Shown one piece after another: positions 9,966-19,155 of a stretch of 64,000 nucleotides of DNA (within the stretch, counting starts at the first letter, position 1; each line of letters begins with the position of its first letter). The notes under the pieces are model-generated. The model saw only the letters and a list, made by a program, of their open reading frames with translations. It made no database searches and had not been told where the DNA came from. Made by a program: the position numbers and the translations under genes. Source of the DNA: Terrabacter sp. MAHUQ-38. Lineage in GTDB: Bacteria; Actinomycetota; Actinomycetes; Actinomycetales; Dermatophilaceae. The DNA is taken from the NCBI RefSeq assembly GCF_014518425.1, contig NZ_JACVCU010000003.1, forward strand, positions 186,001-250,000, read 5' to 3'.

Positions 9966-10537
9966 GCGACATCACCCGCCCCGGCCTGCGTGATCATCGC
10001 GCGGAGCTTGTTCAGGGCCCGGTGCTGGGCCACGCGGACGGCGCCGGCGGACATGCCGAGTGCTGCGGCCGTCTCGTCCGTGGACATGCCCACGGCGACG
10101 CGGAGGGTGAGGATCTCGCGCTGCTGCGTCGGCAGCTGCTGCATGAGGGCCATCGCGATGGCCGCGTCGTCGCGCATCACCGCCACCGACTCGGGCGAGG
10201 GTGCGTCGTCGGGACCGTCGGGCACGTCAGCCACGGGGGCGGGGCTGCGCATCGCGGCACGTTGGGCGTCGGCGAGCTTGCGCCCCGTGATCGTGTAGAC
10301 GAACGCCTCGAAGGGCAGGCCACGCTCCTCGTAGGTCGGCAGGGCCGCCACGACAGCCATGCACACCTCCTGGGCGACGTCCTGGGCAGTGTCCTCGGCA
10401 CCGAACCGGCCAAGGCGGACGCGGGAGTACCGCAGGGCCATGTCCCTCACGCGCGCAAGCAACACGTCACGCGCATGGGTGTCGCGCGCGGACAGTGCCG
10501 CAAGCTCACGAAGCGATGGAGCGTCCACTCGCTCCAT
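9962..10537 (-). CDS. sigD: RNA polymerase ECF-type sigma factor SigD
   Basis: 191 residues with the preferred start. Region 2: AEDTAQDVAQEVCMAVVAAL and TYEERGLPFEAFVYTITGRK. Region 4: LPTQQREILTLRVAVGMS, then ETAAALGMSAGAVRVAQHRA, the recognition helix. It directs core RNA polymerase to its own promoter set; in mycobacteria SigD acts in stationary phase. The ATG at 10535-10537 is preceded by GGGGGTG. That start codon lies inside one arm of an 11-bp perfect inverted repeat (10513-10540). The frame is also open upstream to 10636, so a longer form is possible, but alignment with mycobacterial SigD from memory favours this start. Confidence 0.9.
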   Translation of the reverse strand: MERVDAPSLRELAALSARDTHARDVLLARVRDMALRYSRVRLGRFGAEDTAQDVAQEVCMAVVAALPTYEERGLPFEAFVYTITGRKLADAQRAAMRSPAPVADVPDGPDDAPSPESVAVMRDDAAIAMALMQQLPTQQREILTLRVAVGMSTDETAAALGMSAGAVRVAQHRALNKLRAMITQAGAGDVA

Positions 10538-10540
10538 CGC
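10513..10540 (-). promoter_or_regulatory. Inverted repeat over the sigD start codon
   Basis: GCGATGGAGCG (10513-10523) and CGCTCCATCGC (10530-10540) are perfect reverse complements with a 6-nt loop. In the mRNA the AUG is buried in an 11-bp GC-rich stem formed with codons 6-9. It could block initiation until unfolded. Confidence 0.6.
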
Positions 10541-10898
10541 ACCGACACCCCCGGTCGTTACGCCGGTGTGCGTGGACCACCCAAGACCCATCTGAGCCCT
10601 CGTCCCCCGAACTGTTGGATCTGCATCCGGCGGCACCTACGCGCCGCCGGTGGCGCCCCTGCCGAAGCGGGCCCATGGTAGTGCCCGCGGACCTCTGCGG
10701 ACGAGTACGGATGCAGCGAACTGCCCCCGTGGACGAGCATGCCATCCCGATGGCAATTCTTGAACAAGTCTTGAAGATTCCAGTCTTTATCCGTGATCTG
10801 GCGCCCGGTTAGCGTCGATTCCGCGGGTTCGCGCCCCAGAGGCACTGAGCGGACCGGTACGACTGGCGGCACCCCCGCCCCACCCGAAAGACGAGTTC
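10538..10898. promoter_or_regulatory. Divergent sigD-whiB intergenic region
   Basis: 361 bp without a gene. A relatively AT-rich patch at 10750-10815 holds TTGAAC (10760-10765) and TTGAAG (10771-10776), possible -35 elements for whiB, but no good -10 at standard spacing. It likely carries the whiB promoter and perhaps the sigD promoter. No riboswitch recognised. Confidence 0.4.
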
Positions 10899-11186
10899 AT
10901 GGCCGAGATCACCCGCCTGCCCGGTCCAGTCGCCGACCTCTGGGACTGGCAGCTCGACGGTGCCTGTCGCGGCGTCAGCCCCGAGGTCTTCTTCCACCCC
11001 GAGGGCGAGCGCGGGCCACGCCGTCGCAACCGTGACGCGCAGGCCAAGGCCGTGTGCGCCGCCTGCCCCGTCGTGGCCCAGTGCCGGTCGCACGCCCTCG
11101 AGGTGCGCGAGCCGTACGGGGTCTGGGGTGGTCTGACCGAGGCCGAGCGCGAGGTGCTCTACGACGGCATCCAGGAGGCCTCCTGA
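10899..11186 (+). CDS. whiB3: WhiB-family iron-sulfur regulator (WhiB3/WhiD type)
   Basis: 95 residues. Four cysteines at 23, 53, 56 and 62 give the C-x29-C-x2-C-x5-C cluster ligand pattern of WhiB proteins, followed by the turn GVWGG and a basic/acidic tail. Holds a [4Fe-4S] cluster sensitive to O2 or NO and works with a primary sigma factor region 4. The symbol is given by synteny: mycobacterial whiB3 sits beside sigD and groEL1; the Streptomyces counterpart is whiD. The ATG follows GAAAGACGAG. It is transcribed divergently from sigD. Confidence 0.92.
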   Translation: MAEITRLPGPVADLWDWQLDGACRGVSPEVFFHPEGERGPRRRNRDAQAKAVCAACPVVAQCRSHALEVREPYGVWGGLTEAEREVLYDGIQEAS

Positions 11187-11283
11187 GCCGAGGCCGGGCG
11201 CCCACCGCATCCACCGCGAGTGGGCCTGACACACCGCTCGACCGACCCGCGAGACACGACGGGGTCGCGGAGGTCGAGACGCA

Positions 11284-11317
11284 GCGAGGGCCGCTCCCAT
11301 CGGGGAGCGGCCCTCGC
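11284..11317. terminator. Bidirectional hairpin terminator whiB/groEL
   Basis: GCGAGGGCCGCTCC (11284-11297) pairs perfectly with GGAGCGGCCCTCGC (11304-11317), 14 bp with a 6-nt loop, between two convergent genes. No U tract, as is common in high-GC actinobacteria. Confidence 0.8.
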
Positions 11318-11351
11318 CGCGTGTGAGGCGTGGCGCCTCGTGGGGTCCGGC

Positions 11352-13022
<1,671 letters not shown>

Positions 13023-13031
13023 TCAAACGGG

Positions 13032-13085
13032 ACGCACCCCGGGGAGACCCCGGCCTGATGGTTCGGGATGCTCACCGGGGTGCGT
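13032..13085 (-). promoter_or_regulatory. Intercistronic inverted repeat groES-groEL1
   Basis: ACGCACCCCGG (13032-13042) pairs with CCGGGGTGCGT (13075-13085), 11 bp perfect, 32-nt loop, in the groES-groEL1 gap. May serve as a processing site or partial attenuator setting the GroES:GroEL ratio. Confidence 0.55.
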
Positions 13086-13108
13086 TCACGGCATTCGGCG
13101 TGACGAGG

Positions 13109-13405
13109 TCAGCCGACGACGGCGAGCACGTCGCGCGCGGAGAGGATGAGGTACTCCTCGCCGCCGTACTTCACCTCGGTGCCGCCGTACTTGCTGTAGA
13201 TGACCTTGTCGCCGACCTTGACGTCGAGCGGGACGCGCTCGGTGCCGGTGTCGTTGAAACGGCCGGGGCCGACAGCGAGGACCTCGCCCTCCTGGGGCTT
13301 CTCCTTGGCGGTGTCCGGGATGACGAGGCCGGACGCGGTGGTCTGCTCGGCCTCGAGGGACTTGACGACAATGCGGTCTTCGAGCGGCTTGATGGAAACC
13401 GACAC
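13109..13405 (-). CDS. groES: 10-kDa co-chaperonin GroES
   Basis: 98 residues, normal length. [20 protein letters not shown] at the N-terminus, mobile-loop region [17 protein letters not shown] and [19 protein letters not shown] are typical. Caps GroEL. The GTG start at 13403-13405 has GGGAAGG 8 nt upstream. First gene of the heat-shock operon controlled by HrcA through two CIRCE elements. Confidence 0.98.
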   Translation of the reverse strand: MSVSIKPLEDRIVVKSLEAEQTTASGLVIPDTAKEKPQEGEVLAVGPGRFNDTGTERVPLDVKVGDKVIYSKYGGTEVKYGGEEYLILSARDVLAVVG

Positions 13406-13507
13406 GGTGGTGACCTTCCCTTCGGGACAGTCGGAAACTGACTACGGACTGTGGGCTCATCGAGGCTGGCCGCCGTCGCGGGGGTCGACCGCCCTCGAGG
13501 AGGGGTG

Positions 13508-13534
13508 CTGGCACTTTCAGGTCGAGAGTGCCAA
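13508..13534 (-). promoter_or_regulatory. CIRCE element 2 (HrcA operator)
   Basis: CTGGCACTT, 9-nt spacer, GAGTGCCAA. Arms agree at 7 of 9 positions and match the CIRCE consensus closely. It lies just downstream of the predicted transcription start of groES. Confidence 0.85.
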
Positions 13535-13542
13535 CAAGAGGA

Positions 13543-13572
13543 AATCTAGGTTTGGAGTTAGCACTCGGTCAA
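13543..13572 (-). promoter_or_regulatory. groES-groEL1 promoter
   Basis: On the minus strand TTGACC (13567-13572) is followed after 18 nt by TAGATT (13543-13548). The -35 lies inside the spacer of the upstream CIRCE, so HrcA binding would occlude polymerase. Confidence 0.8.
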
Positions 13573-13584
13573 GTCGAGTGCCAG
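13558..13584 (-). promoter_or_regulatory. CIRCE element 1 (HrcA operator)
   Basis: TTAGCACTC, 9-nt spacer, GAGTGCCAG: near-perfect match to TTAGCACTC-N9-GAGTGCTAA. Confidence 0.93.
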
Positions 13585-13628
13585 ATCCGGCGCGTCACGC
13601 CTCGACGCGGCGCTGGCAGGATGGGGCC

Positions 13629-14870
13629 ATGGACGCCGCCATGGTCGACCGCCTCTCGGACGGCGAGGGCTGGGCGTTGCTCCGGTCGCTCCCGCCGTAC
13701 GACGAGCGGGCGTCGCTCACCCTGCAGGGGCGGCTGCGTGAGGCAGGCTACGACGCCGAGCTCGTCGCCGCCGCGATGACCCAGTCGCGGCTGCGCTCGC
13801 GCGGCGTCGAGAAGTTCGGCGAGTTCGCGGCCGGGATGCTCTTCACGGCCGACGGGCTCGAGCAGTCCACCCGCCTCGCCATCGCTGCACGCCACGCCCA
13901 CCGGTATGCCGCAGCGGGGGTCCGCGACGTCTACGACCTCGGCTGCGGACTCGGGGCCGACGCGATGGCCTTCGCCGGCCTCGACCTCACGGTGCACGCC
14001 GTCGACGCCGACGCGGCGACGGCCCGGGTCGCCGCGGTCAACCTCAGGCACTGGCCGTCGGCCCGGGTGACCCACGCGCTGGCCGAGGACGTCGTCCTCC
14101 CGCAGGGCGAGGGCCGCCGCCACCTCGGCCTGTGGCTCGACCCGGCGCGGCGCGTCAGCGGTGTCGCCGACGTGCGCGGCCGGACGAAGCGCGTCTTCTC
14201 GCTCGACGCCATCTCGCCCTCGTGGTCCCAGGTGCTGGCCTTCGCCGACGACGTGCCGGCGACGGGCGCGAAGCTCTCCCCCTCATTTCCCCACGGATCC
14301 GTGCCGCGGGGCGCCGAGGCCCAGTGGACCTCGTGGTACGGCGAGGTGCTCGAGTGCGCCGTGTGGTGGGGCCCGCTCGTCACCACCGCGGGACGCACGG
14401 CGGCGATGTGCACCGAGACCTCGACGACGGTCGTGACGGAGGCCGACGCGGCCGACGGCGCCCGGTCGCCCGCGCTCGGGTCGGTGCACGAGGTGAGCGA
14501 GTGGCTCTACGAGCCGGATCGCGCTGTGATCCGGGCCGGCCTGACGGGCGCGCTCGTCGCGGCGGTCGACGGCGCCGAGCTGGCGCCGGGCGTCGGTTAC
14601 GTGACGAGCGCCGGGTCTCGCGACCTGCCGTGGGCCCGTCGGTTCCGCGTCGTCGAGGCGATGCCGCTGTCGACCAAGCGCCTGGCCCGTTGGCTGCGAG
14701 ACCACGGCCACGACCGGGTGACGGTCAAGAAGCGAGGCGTCACGGTCGACGCCGACGTTCTGCGCCGCCTGCTGAAGATGACCGGACGCGGGCGCGGCGG
14801 GTCAGAGGCGACGCTCGTGCTGACGCGCATCGGAGGCAGCCAGGTCGCCCTCGTCGTCACTCCGGCCTGA
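13629..14870 (+). CDS. SAM-dependent methyltransferase with THUMP-like C-terminal domain
   Basis: 413 residues. A class I methyltransferase core carries motif I DLGCGLGADAMAFA near residue 100 and an acidic strand VHAVDAD after it. The C-terminal ~100 residues (MPLSTKRLARWLRDH, VTVKKRGVTVDADVLRR) look like the THUMP-like domain found in actinobacterial putative RNA methyltransferases. Likely a cytosolic nucleic-acid methyltransferase; the target base is unknown. The start is the ATG at 13629, eight bases after AGGATG-type purines, and leaves room for the groES promoter upstream. It is convergent with the SRPBCC/ArsR pair, 16 bp apart. Confidence 0.8.
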   Translation: MDAAMVDRLSDGEGWALLRSLPPYDERASLTLQGRLREAGYDAELVAAAMTQSRLRSRGVEKFGEFAAGMLFTADGLEQSTRLAIAARHAHRYAAAGVRDVYDLGCGLGADAMAFAGLDLTVHAVDADAATARVAAVNLRHWPSARVTHALAEDVVLPQGEGRRHLGLWLDPARRVSGVADVRGRTKRVFSLDAISPSWSQVLAFADDVPATGAKLSPSFPHGSVPRGAEAQWTSWYGEVLECAVWWGPLVTTAGRTAAMCTETSTTVVTEADAADGARSPALGSVHEVSEWLYEPDRAVIRAGLTGALVAAVDGAELAPGVGYVTSAGSRDLPWARRFRVVEAMPLSTKRLARWLRDHGHDRVTVKKRGVTVDADVLRRLLKMTGRGRGGSEATLVLTRIGGSQVALVVTPA

Positions 14871-14886
14871 GTGCGGGAGCGCCGGG

Positions 14887-15384
14887 TCAGAGTCCGTGAA
14901 GAGCCTCGGCGTAGCGCGCATGCAACGCGTTCCACGTCGTGTCCCAGTCGGGCGCCTGGATGCCGTCGACGTGGGCGTCGAGCGAGCGCACGTACGCGTC
15001 CCAGCCGGCGACATACCCCGCCGCCTGTCGGGGCGTGAGACGTGTGTGACGCAGGACGAGGCGCGAGCCCTCACCGTCGGTGGCGAACTCGGCCGTGACG
15101 ACGGTCGCGACCTCCGCGATCGGCCATTCCCAGACGAGCCGTTCGGGCGCGTTGCACGAGACGACGCGGCACGGCGGGGTGTCGCCGTCGCCGAAGTGGA
15201 TCGTGAAGTCGCCGCCCGGGCGGAGCTGGCCACTGACCGGCGCGAACCAGCGCGCGAGCCGCCCGGGGTCGGTGCAGGCCTGCCAGAGGTCGTCCCGACC
15301 GGTTGCGTAGTGCCGGTCGAAGACGACGGTCACGCCGTCCGCCGCGCGCTCGATCCGGCCGAGCACCTGCGTCAGCTCGCTCAT
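14887..15384 (-). CDS. SRPBCC (AHSA1-like) domain protein
   Basis: 165 residues. Pattern of START/SRPBCC proteins near ArsR genes: FDRHYATGRDDLWQACTDPG, ARWFAPVSGQLRPGGDF, and a tryptophan-rich C-terminal helix (AGWDAYVRSLDAHVDG). Presumed hydrophobic-ligand binding; no enzyme activity can be assigned. The ATG overlaps the stop of the upstream arsR by 4 nt (ATGA), so the two are translationally coupled. This ArsR+SRPBCC pairing is widespread in actinobacteria, and its ligand is generally not known. Confidence 0.85.
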   Translation of the reverse strand: MSELTQVLGRIERAADGVTVVFDRHYATGRDDLWQACTDPGRLARWFAPVSGQLRPGGDFTIHFGDGDTPPCRVVSCNAPERLVWEWPIAEVATVVTAEFATDGEGSRLVLRHTRLTPRQAAGYVAGWDAYVRSLDAHVDGIQAPDWDTTWNALHARYAEALHGL

Positions 15385-15710
15385 CCCTGCTCCTGTCGTC
15401 GGGCCCGCGCCCCGCGGGCGATCTCGGTGTCGAGCGCGTCGAGGCGCTGCCCCCAGAAGGAGCGGACGTCGCGGCACCACTGCTCGACCTCGTCGAGGGC
15501 GGCGGGCGCGAGCCGGTAGACGCGACGCTGCCCGACGGGCTGCACCTCCACGAGGCCCGCCTCGCGCAGCACGCGCAAGTGGCGTGAGGTGCCGGGGCGT
15601 GCCGTGTCGAAGAGCGCGGCGACCTCTCCCGCCGTCAGCTCGTCGCGCGCGAGGTGCTCCACGATCGCACGTCGTGTCGGGTCGGTGAGCGCCTCCCAGG
15701 TGCCACTCAT
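15381..15710 (-). CDS. ArsR-family transcriptional repressor
   Basis: 109-residue winged helix-turn-helix: LTDPTRRAIVEHLARDELTA, VAALFDTARPGTSRHLRVLR (recognition helix), LVEVQPVGQRRVYRLAP (wing). No metal-binding cysteine motif (CVC) is present, so it is not an arsenic-type sensor. ATG at 15708-15710, with TACGCT ending 6 nt upstream (leaderless) and palindromes over the -10 region, indicating autoregulation. Cotranscribed with the SRPBCC gene. Confidence 0.92.
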   Translation of the reverse strand: MSGTWEALTDPTRRAIVEHLARDELTAGEVAALFDTARPGTSRHLRVLREAGLVEVQPVGQRRVYRLAPAALDEVEQWCRDVRSFWGQRLDALDTEIARGARARRQEQG

Positions 15711-15716
15711 CCTCTG

Positions 15717-15741
15717 AGCGTAACCGGTTAGTTACGTAACT
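15717..15741 (-). promoter_or_regulatory. arsR promoter and operator palindromes
   Basis: TACGCT (-10, 15717-15722) is 6 nt from the start codon. It abuts TAACCGGTTA (15721-15730) and AGTTACGTAACT (15730-15741), two adjacent perfect palindromes built from GTAAC/GTTAC half-sites. Best explained as the autoregulatory ArsR operator. Confidence 0.75.
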
Positions 15742-15769
15742 GCCAAGGTACGCGTGGTGCCGGGTCTCG

Positions 15770-16591
15770 TCACAGGGCTGCGTCGGGTTGTGCGCCGACC
15801 CAGCGGACCGCCGCCGAGCCTGCGGCGTTCGCCGCCTCGAGGGCTGCCTGCGTGTCCGCACCCGAGGCGAGCGCCGCGGCGAGCGCGCCGCAGAACGCGT
15901 CGCCCGCACCGACCGTGTCGCCGACCTCGCGGGCAGCGACCGGAATGCCGTCCACGCCGTGCGGCCCCCAGCGCGCTCCCGCTGCACCGAAGGTCACGAG
16001 CAGCGACTCCGGGATGAGGTCGGAGTCGGCCAGCTGTCGCATCTCCGACTCGTTGACGACGACCGGGTCGGCGAGCGCGATGACGTCGGGCGGCAGGACG
16101 GCATACGGCGCGAGGTTGAGCACGACGCGCGCTCCGGCCGCGTGGGCACGCCGGGCCACGTGGCAGACCGCGTCGAGGTCGACCTCGAGCGAGATCAGCA
16201 CGACGTCGCCCGCTGCGGCTCCGAGGTCGAGGGGTTCGGGCCACAGCCGGGCGTTGGCCCCGGCGACGACGATGATGGAGTTCTCCCCGGCCTCGTCGAC
16301 GGTGATCAGGGCCGTACCGGTGGGGTCCTCGGGACGGTGCTGCACGCGCGGCTCGATGCCGGCGCGTTCGAGGCGGGCGACGTAGGCGCTCCCGGCCTCG
16401 TCGGTGCCGACCGCCGCCACCATCGTCACCTCGGCACCGGCGCGTCGGGCGGCCATGGCCTGGTTGCCACCCTTGCCGCCCGCGAACCGGCCACCGGCCT
16501 CACCGAGCACCGTCTCCCCCGGGGCAGGGTGTCGCTCGACCCTCGTGACGACATCGACGTTGAGCGACCCGACGACGATGACGCGGCCCAT
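15770..16591 (-). CDS. rbsK: Ribokinase (PfkB family)
   Basis: 273 residues. VVGSLNVDVVTRVERHPAPG at the N-terminus, GGKGGNQAMAARRAGA (sugar-binding PfkB signature 1) and VGDTVGAGDAFCGALAAAL (signature 2, catalytic Asp in GAGD). Phosphorylates ribose, probably released by the nucleoside hydrolase encoded just upstream; their stop and start codons share one base (TGATG). Together they form a nucleoside salvage pair. A different pentose substrate is possible. Confidence 0.92.
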   Translation of the reverse strand: MGRVIVVGSLNVDVVTRVERHPAPGETVLGEAGGRFAGGKGGNQAMAARRAGAEVTMVAAVGTDEAGSAYVARLERAGIEPRVQHRPEDPTGTALITVDEAGENSIIVVAGANARLWPEPLDLGAAAGDVVLISLEVDLDAVCHVARRAHAAGARVVLNLAPYAVLPPDVIALADPVVVNESEMRQLADSDLIPESLLVTFGAAGARWGPHGVDGIPVAAREVGDTVGAGDAFCGALAAALASGADTQAALEAANAAGSAAVRWVGAQPDAAL

Positions 16592-17580
16592 CAGCGCCTC
16601 CCCACTCGGCCGAGCAGGGTGTCCACCCAGAGCCGGGCATAGCGCTCGCCGTCCACCCCGAGCGCGACGTCGATCCGCACCGGCGCCTCGCCGTGCGGGT
16701 CGTGCTGGATCGCACCGCTCCAGTCACGACGGTCGACGATGGTGCGGCCGCGCGACCAGGCGCCCGCGAGCTCGACGCGCAGTGGCAGCGTCTCCGTGCG
16801 CAGCACGGCGCGGTCGATGACGGCGCAGACGGCGCCCGCGTCGCCGATCGTCGCGACCTCGCCACCGAGGCGCTCGCGCTGGAAGTCCATGAGCCGCCCG
16901 CCGAGCTCGGCGGGGCCGCGGCCCCCGACGGCCACGAGCTCGGCGGCCTCGGCCCTGCCCACCGCCGGCGCGTAGAAGACGTCGAGGCCGTACATCGTCA
17001 CGGGGATGCCGAGGTCGGCAGCGGCGTCGAGCGTGATCGCGGCCGCCTCGGGGTCATGGAAGATGTTGAACTCGGCCGAGGCCGTCGCGTTGCCCACGTC
17101 GGCGGCGCCGCCCATGAAGACGATCTCGGAGATCCCCGCCGCGACGTCCGGATGCGTGCGGAGCAGCAGCGCGATGTTCGTCAGCGGCGCGAGTGGCACG
17201 AGCGTCACCGGGCGGCCCTCGGTGACAGCCGCACGGCATACGTCCCGGAGCAGCTCGACGCCGTGGCGGGGGTCAGGCGTCGACGTGGGGGCCGGCCAGC
17301 CGAGGTCGCCGAGGCCATCCTCGCCGTGGACGTGGCGGGCGTGGACGGGCGACTCGAGCAGCGGCCGCTCGGCGCCCCGCGCGACGGGCACGTCCGTGCG
17401 GCCGGCGGTCTCGAGGACGAGCAGCGTGTTGCGCACGACGTCGTCGACGGGGGCGTTGCCGCCGACGCACGACACGGCGCGCAGGTCGACAGCGGGATGC
17501 AGGGCGGCGAGCAGCAGGGCGCACGCGTCGTCGACACCGGTGTCGACGTCGAGCACGACGGGGATGGGTTCGGTCGTCAC
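16591..17580 (-). CDS. Nucleoside hydrolase (IUNH family)
   Basis: 329 residues. DVDTGVDDACALLLAALHP is the calcium-binding DxDxxxDD signature; VTLVPLAPLTNIALLLR, FMGGAADVGNATASAEFNIF and HDPEAA are also typical. Hydrolyses ribonucleosides to base plus ribose. The start is GTG at 17578-17580: the DVDTG motif follows at the normal distance, and TACGTT lies 7 nt upstream (leaderless). The frame stays open further upstream but without coding character. Confidence 0.93.
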   Translation of the reverse strand: MTTEPIPVVLDVDTGVDDACALLLAALHPAVDLRAVSCVGGNAPVDDVVRNTLLVLETAGRTDVPVARGAERPLLESPVHARHVHGEDGLGDLGWPAPTSTPDPRHGVELLRDVCRAAVTEGRPVTLVPLAPLTNIALLLRTHPDVAAGISEIVFMGGAADVGNATASAEFNIFHDPEAAAITLDAAADLGIPVTMYGLDVFYAPAVGRAEAAELVAVGGRGPAELGGRLMDFQRERLGGEVATIGDAGAVCAVIDRAVLRTETLPLRVELAGAWSRGRTIVDRRDWSGAIQHDPHGEAPVRIDVALGVDGERYARLWVDTLLGRVGRR

Positions 17581-17587
17581 ACGCGGC

Positions 17588-17593
17588 AACGTA
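17588..17593 (-). promoter_or_regulatory. -10 box of nucleoside hydrolase operon (leaderless)
   Basis: TACGTT on the minus strand, 7 nt before the GTG start. Confidence 0.5.
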
Positions 17594-17690
17594 CCGGCTC
17601 TGCGCGCCGGCGGGGGCACCCCGGCCGGCCGAGGGCGCCCGGCTAGCGTCCGGCCGCCCCCGGGCCCATCCGGCGCCGAGACACGCGGGA

Positions 17691-17696
17691 TAGGCT
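17691..17696 (+). promoter_or_regulatory. -10 box of the lpqI-like gene (leaderless)
   Basis: TAGGCT, 6 nt before the ATG at 17703. Confidence 0.6.
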
Positions 17697-17702
17697 CGAA
17701 CG

Positions 17703-19028
17703 ATGCGCCAGAGCCTGACCCGACGCCACCACCCCACGCGGGTCCGGTGGGCCGTCGTCGCGGCCGTCGCCGTGTCACTCACGGCCGCGTGCTCCACGGT
17801 CCCGGGCCCCACGGCGACCACGCCCGGCACCTCGTCGACCGCGTCGACACGGTCGGCGCCGTCGACAGCCTCTGCTCCGCCGCTCAGCGGGTCGAGCTCG
17901 ACCAGCACGGAGCCGAGCGGTACCCCGACCAGCACGGGAACGCCGACGCCCACCGGCACGGCCACCGCGCCGACGTCGTGCGCGTCGCGAATCGTCGCCG
18001 GGATGGACGCCGACGAGCGCGCCGGCCAGCTGCTCATGGTCGGGCTCGACAACGGTGCGAGCCGCACGAGCCTCGACCGGCTCGTCGCGCGGCGGCACCT
18101 CGGCGGGGTCATCCTCCTCGGCGGCTGGGCCCGCGGCGCCGAGCGGGTGCGCGCGACGACCCGCCACCTCGAGGCACTCGCATCGCAGGAGGACACCGCC
18201 GGTCTGGGACTTCTCATCGCGGCGGACCAGGAGGGGGGTGCTGTGCAGCAGCTGCGTGGCGAGGGCTTCAGCCGTATGCCGTCGGCCCGCGTCCAGAACC
18301 GCGACACCCCGGCCGACCTCACCGCCGACGCGACCCGCTGGGCACGCCAGCTGCAGACCGCCGGCATCAACGTCAACCTCGCCCCGGTCGCCGACACCGT
18401 GCCGAGCTCGATCGGCACCGCCAACGGACCCATCGGACAGTACGACCGGCAGTACTCCAGCGACCCGGTCCGCAACGCGACGATGGTCCGCGCCTTCATC
18501 GCGGGCATGCACGCCGGGCGGATCGCCTCGACCATCAAGCACTTCCCGGGCATCGGCCGCATCACCGGCAACACCGACGTCACGGCGCGTGGCATCACCG
18601 ACCGCACCACGACGACGACCGACCCCTACCTCGCCCCCTTCCGCGCCGGGATCGAGGACGACGTCGACCTCGTCATGGTCGGCTCCGCGAAGTACAGCCG
18701 CATCGACCCGGGCGTCAACGCGCTCTTCTCGAAGGCCGTCGTGACGGACCTGTTGCGCGGCCGGCTCTCGTACCGCGGGGTCGTCATCACCGACGACGTC
18801 GGCGCCGCCAAGGCGGTGGCCGACGTGCCCACCGGGGAGCGTGCGACGCGGTTCATCGAGGCAGGCGGCGACATCACCCTGACCGCTCGCCCGTCGACGG
18901 TGCCGATCATGCACGACGCCATCACGCAGGCCATGGACGACGACCCGGCGTTCGCCGAGCGCGTCGAGCAGTCGGCGACCCGCGTCGTCGACCTCAAGCT
19001 GCGCATGGGACTGGCCCACTGCGGCTGA
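17703..19028 (+). CDS. lpqI: LpqI/NagZ-like glycoside hydrolase family 3 lipoprotein
   Basis: 441 residues. Lipoprotein signal with lipobox LTAAC (Cys30), then a Ser/Thr/Pro linker to about residue 90. The GH3 barrel shows LIAADQEGGAVQQLRG, KHFPGIGRITGNTDV and VVITDDVGAAKAV (nucleophile Asp in the ITDD region). The KHFPG loop reads GxGRxTGNTD as in mycobacterial LpqI, not the KHFPGHGDTxxDSH of Gram-negative NagZ. Predicted beta-N-acetylglucosaminidase acting outside the membrane on muropeptide fragments in wall recycling. Confidence 0.88.
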   Translation: MRQSLTRRHHPTRVRWAVVAAVAVSLTAACSTVPGPTATTPGTSSTASTRSAPSTASAPPLSGSSSTSTEPSGTPTSTGTPTPTGTATAPTSCASRIVAGMDADERAGQLLMVGLDNGASRTSLDRLVARRHLGGVILLGGWARGAERVRATTRHLEALASQEDTAGLGLLIAADQEGGAVQQLRGEGFSRMPSARVQNRDTPADLTADATRWARQLQTAGINVNLAPVADTVPSSIGTANGPIGQYDRQYSSDPVRNATMVRAFIAGMHAGRIASTIKHFPGIGRITGNTDVTARGITDRTTTTTDPYLAPFRAGIEDDVDLVMVGSAKYSRIDPGVNALFSKAVVTDLLRGRLSYRGVVITDDVGAAKAVADVPTGERATRFIEAGGDITLTARPSTVPIMHDAITQAMDDDPAFAERVEQSATRVVDLKLRMGLAHCG

Positions 19029-19038
19029 TCCGTGGACA

Positions 19039-19108
19039 GACGGACCGCCACGAGCGCGTGGCACCACGTGCACGGCTGCTGCCGTATGCCGGTTCGGGGC
19101 GGTCCGTC
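19039..19108. terminator. Composite hairpin between convergent lpqI and tsaD
   Basis: GACGGACCGCC (19039-19049) pairs with GGCGGTCCGTC (19098-19108); an alternative inner stem is GCCACG (19047-19052) with CGTGGC (19057-19062). Likely bidirectional termination. An octamer GTATGCCG lies at 19084. Confidence 0.6.
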
Positions 19109-19155
19109 GGTCCGGCTCGGGCCCGCGCCTGTTCGGGCTGCGACGCAGCGGCCCG

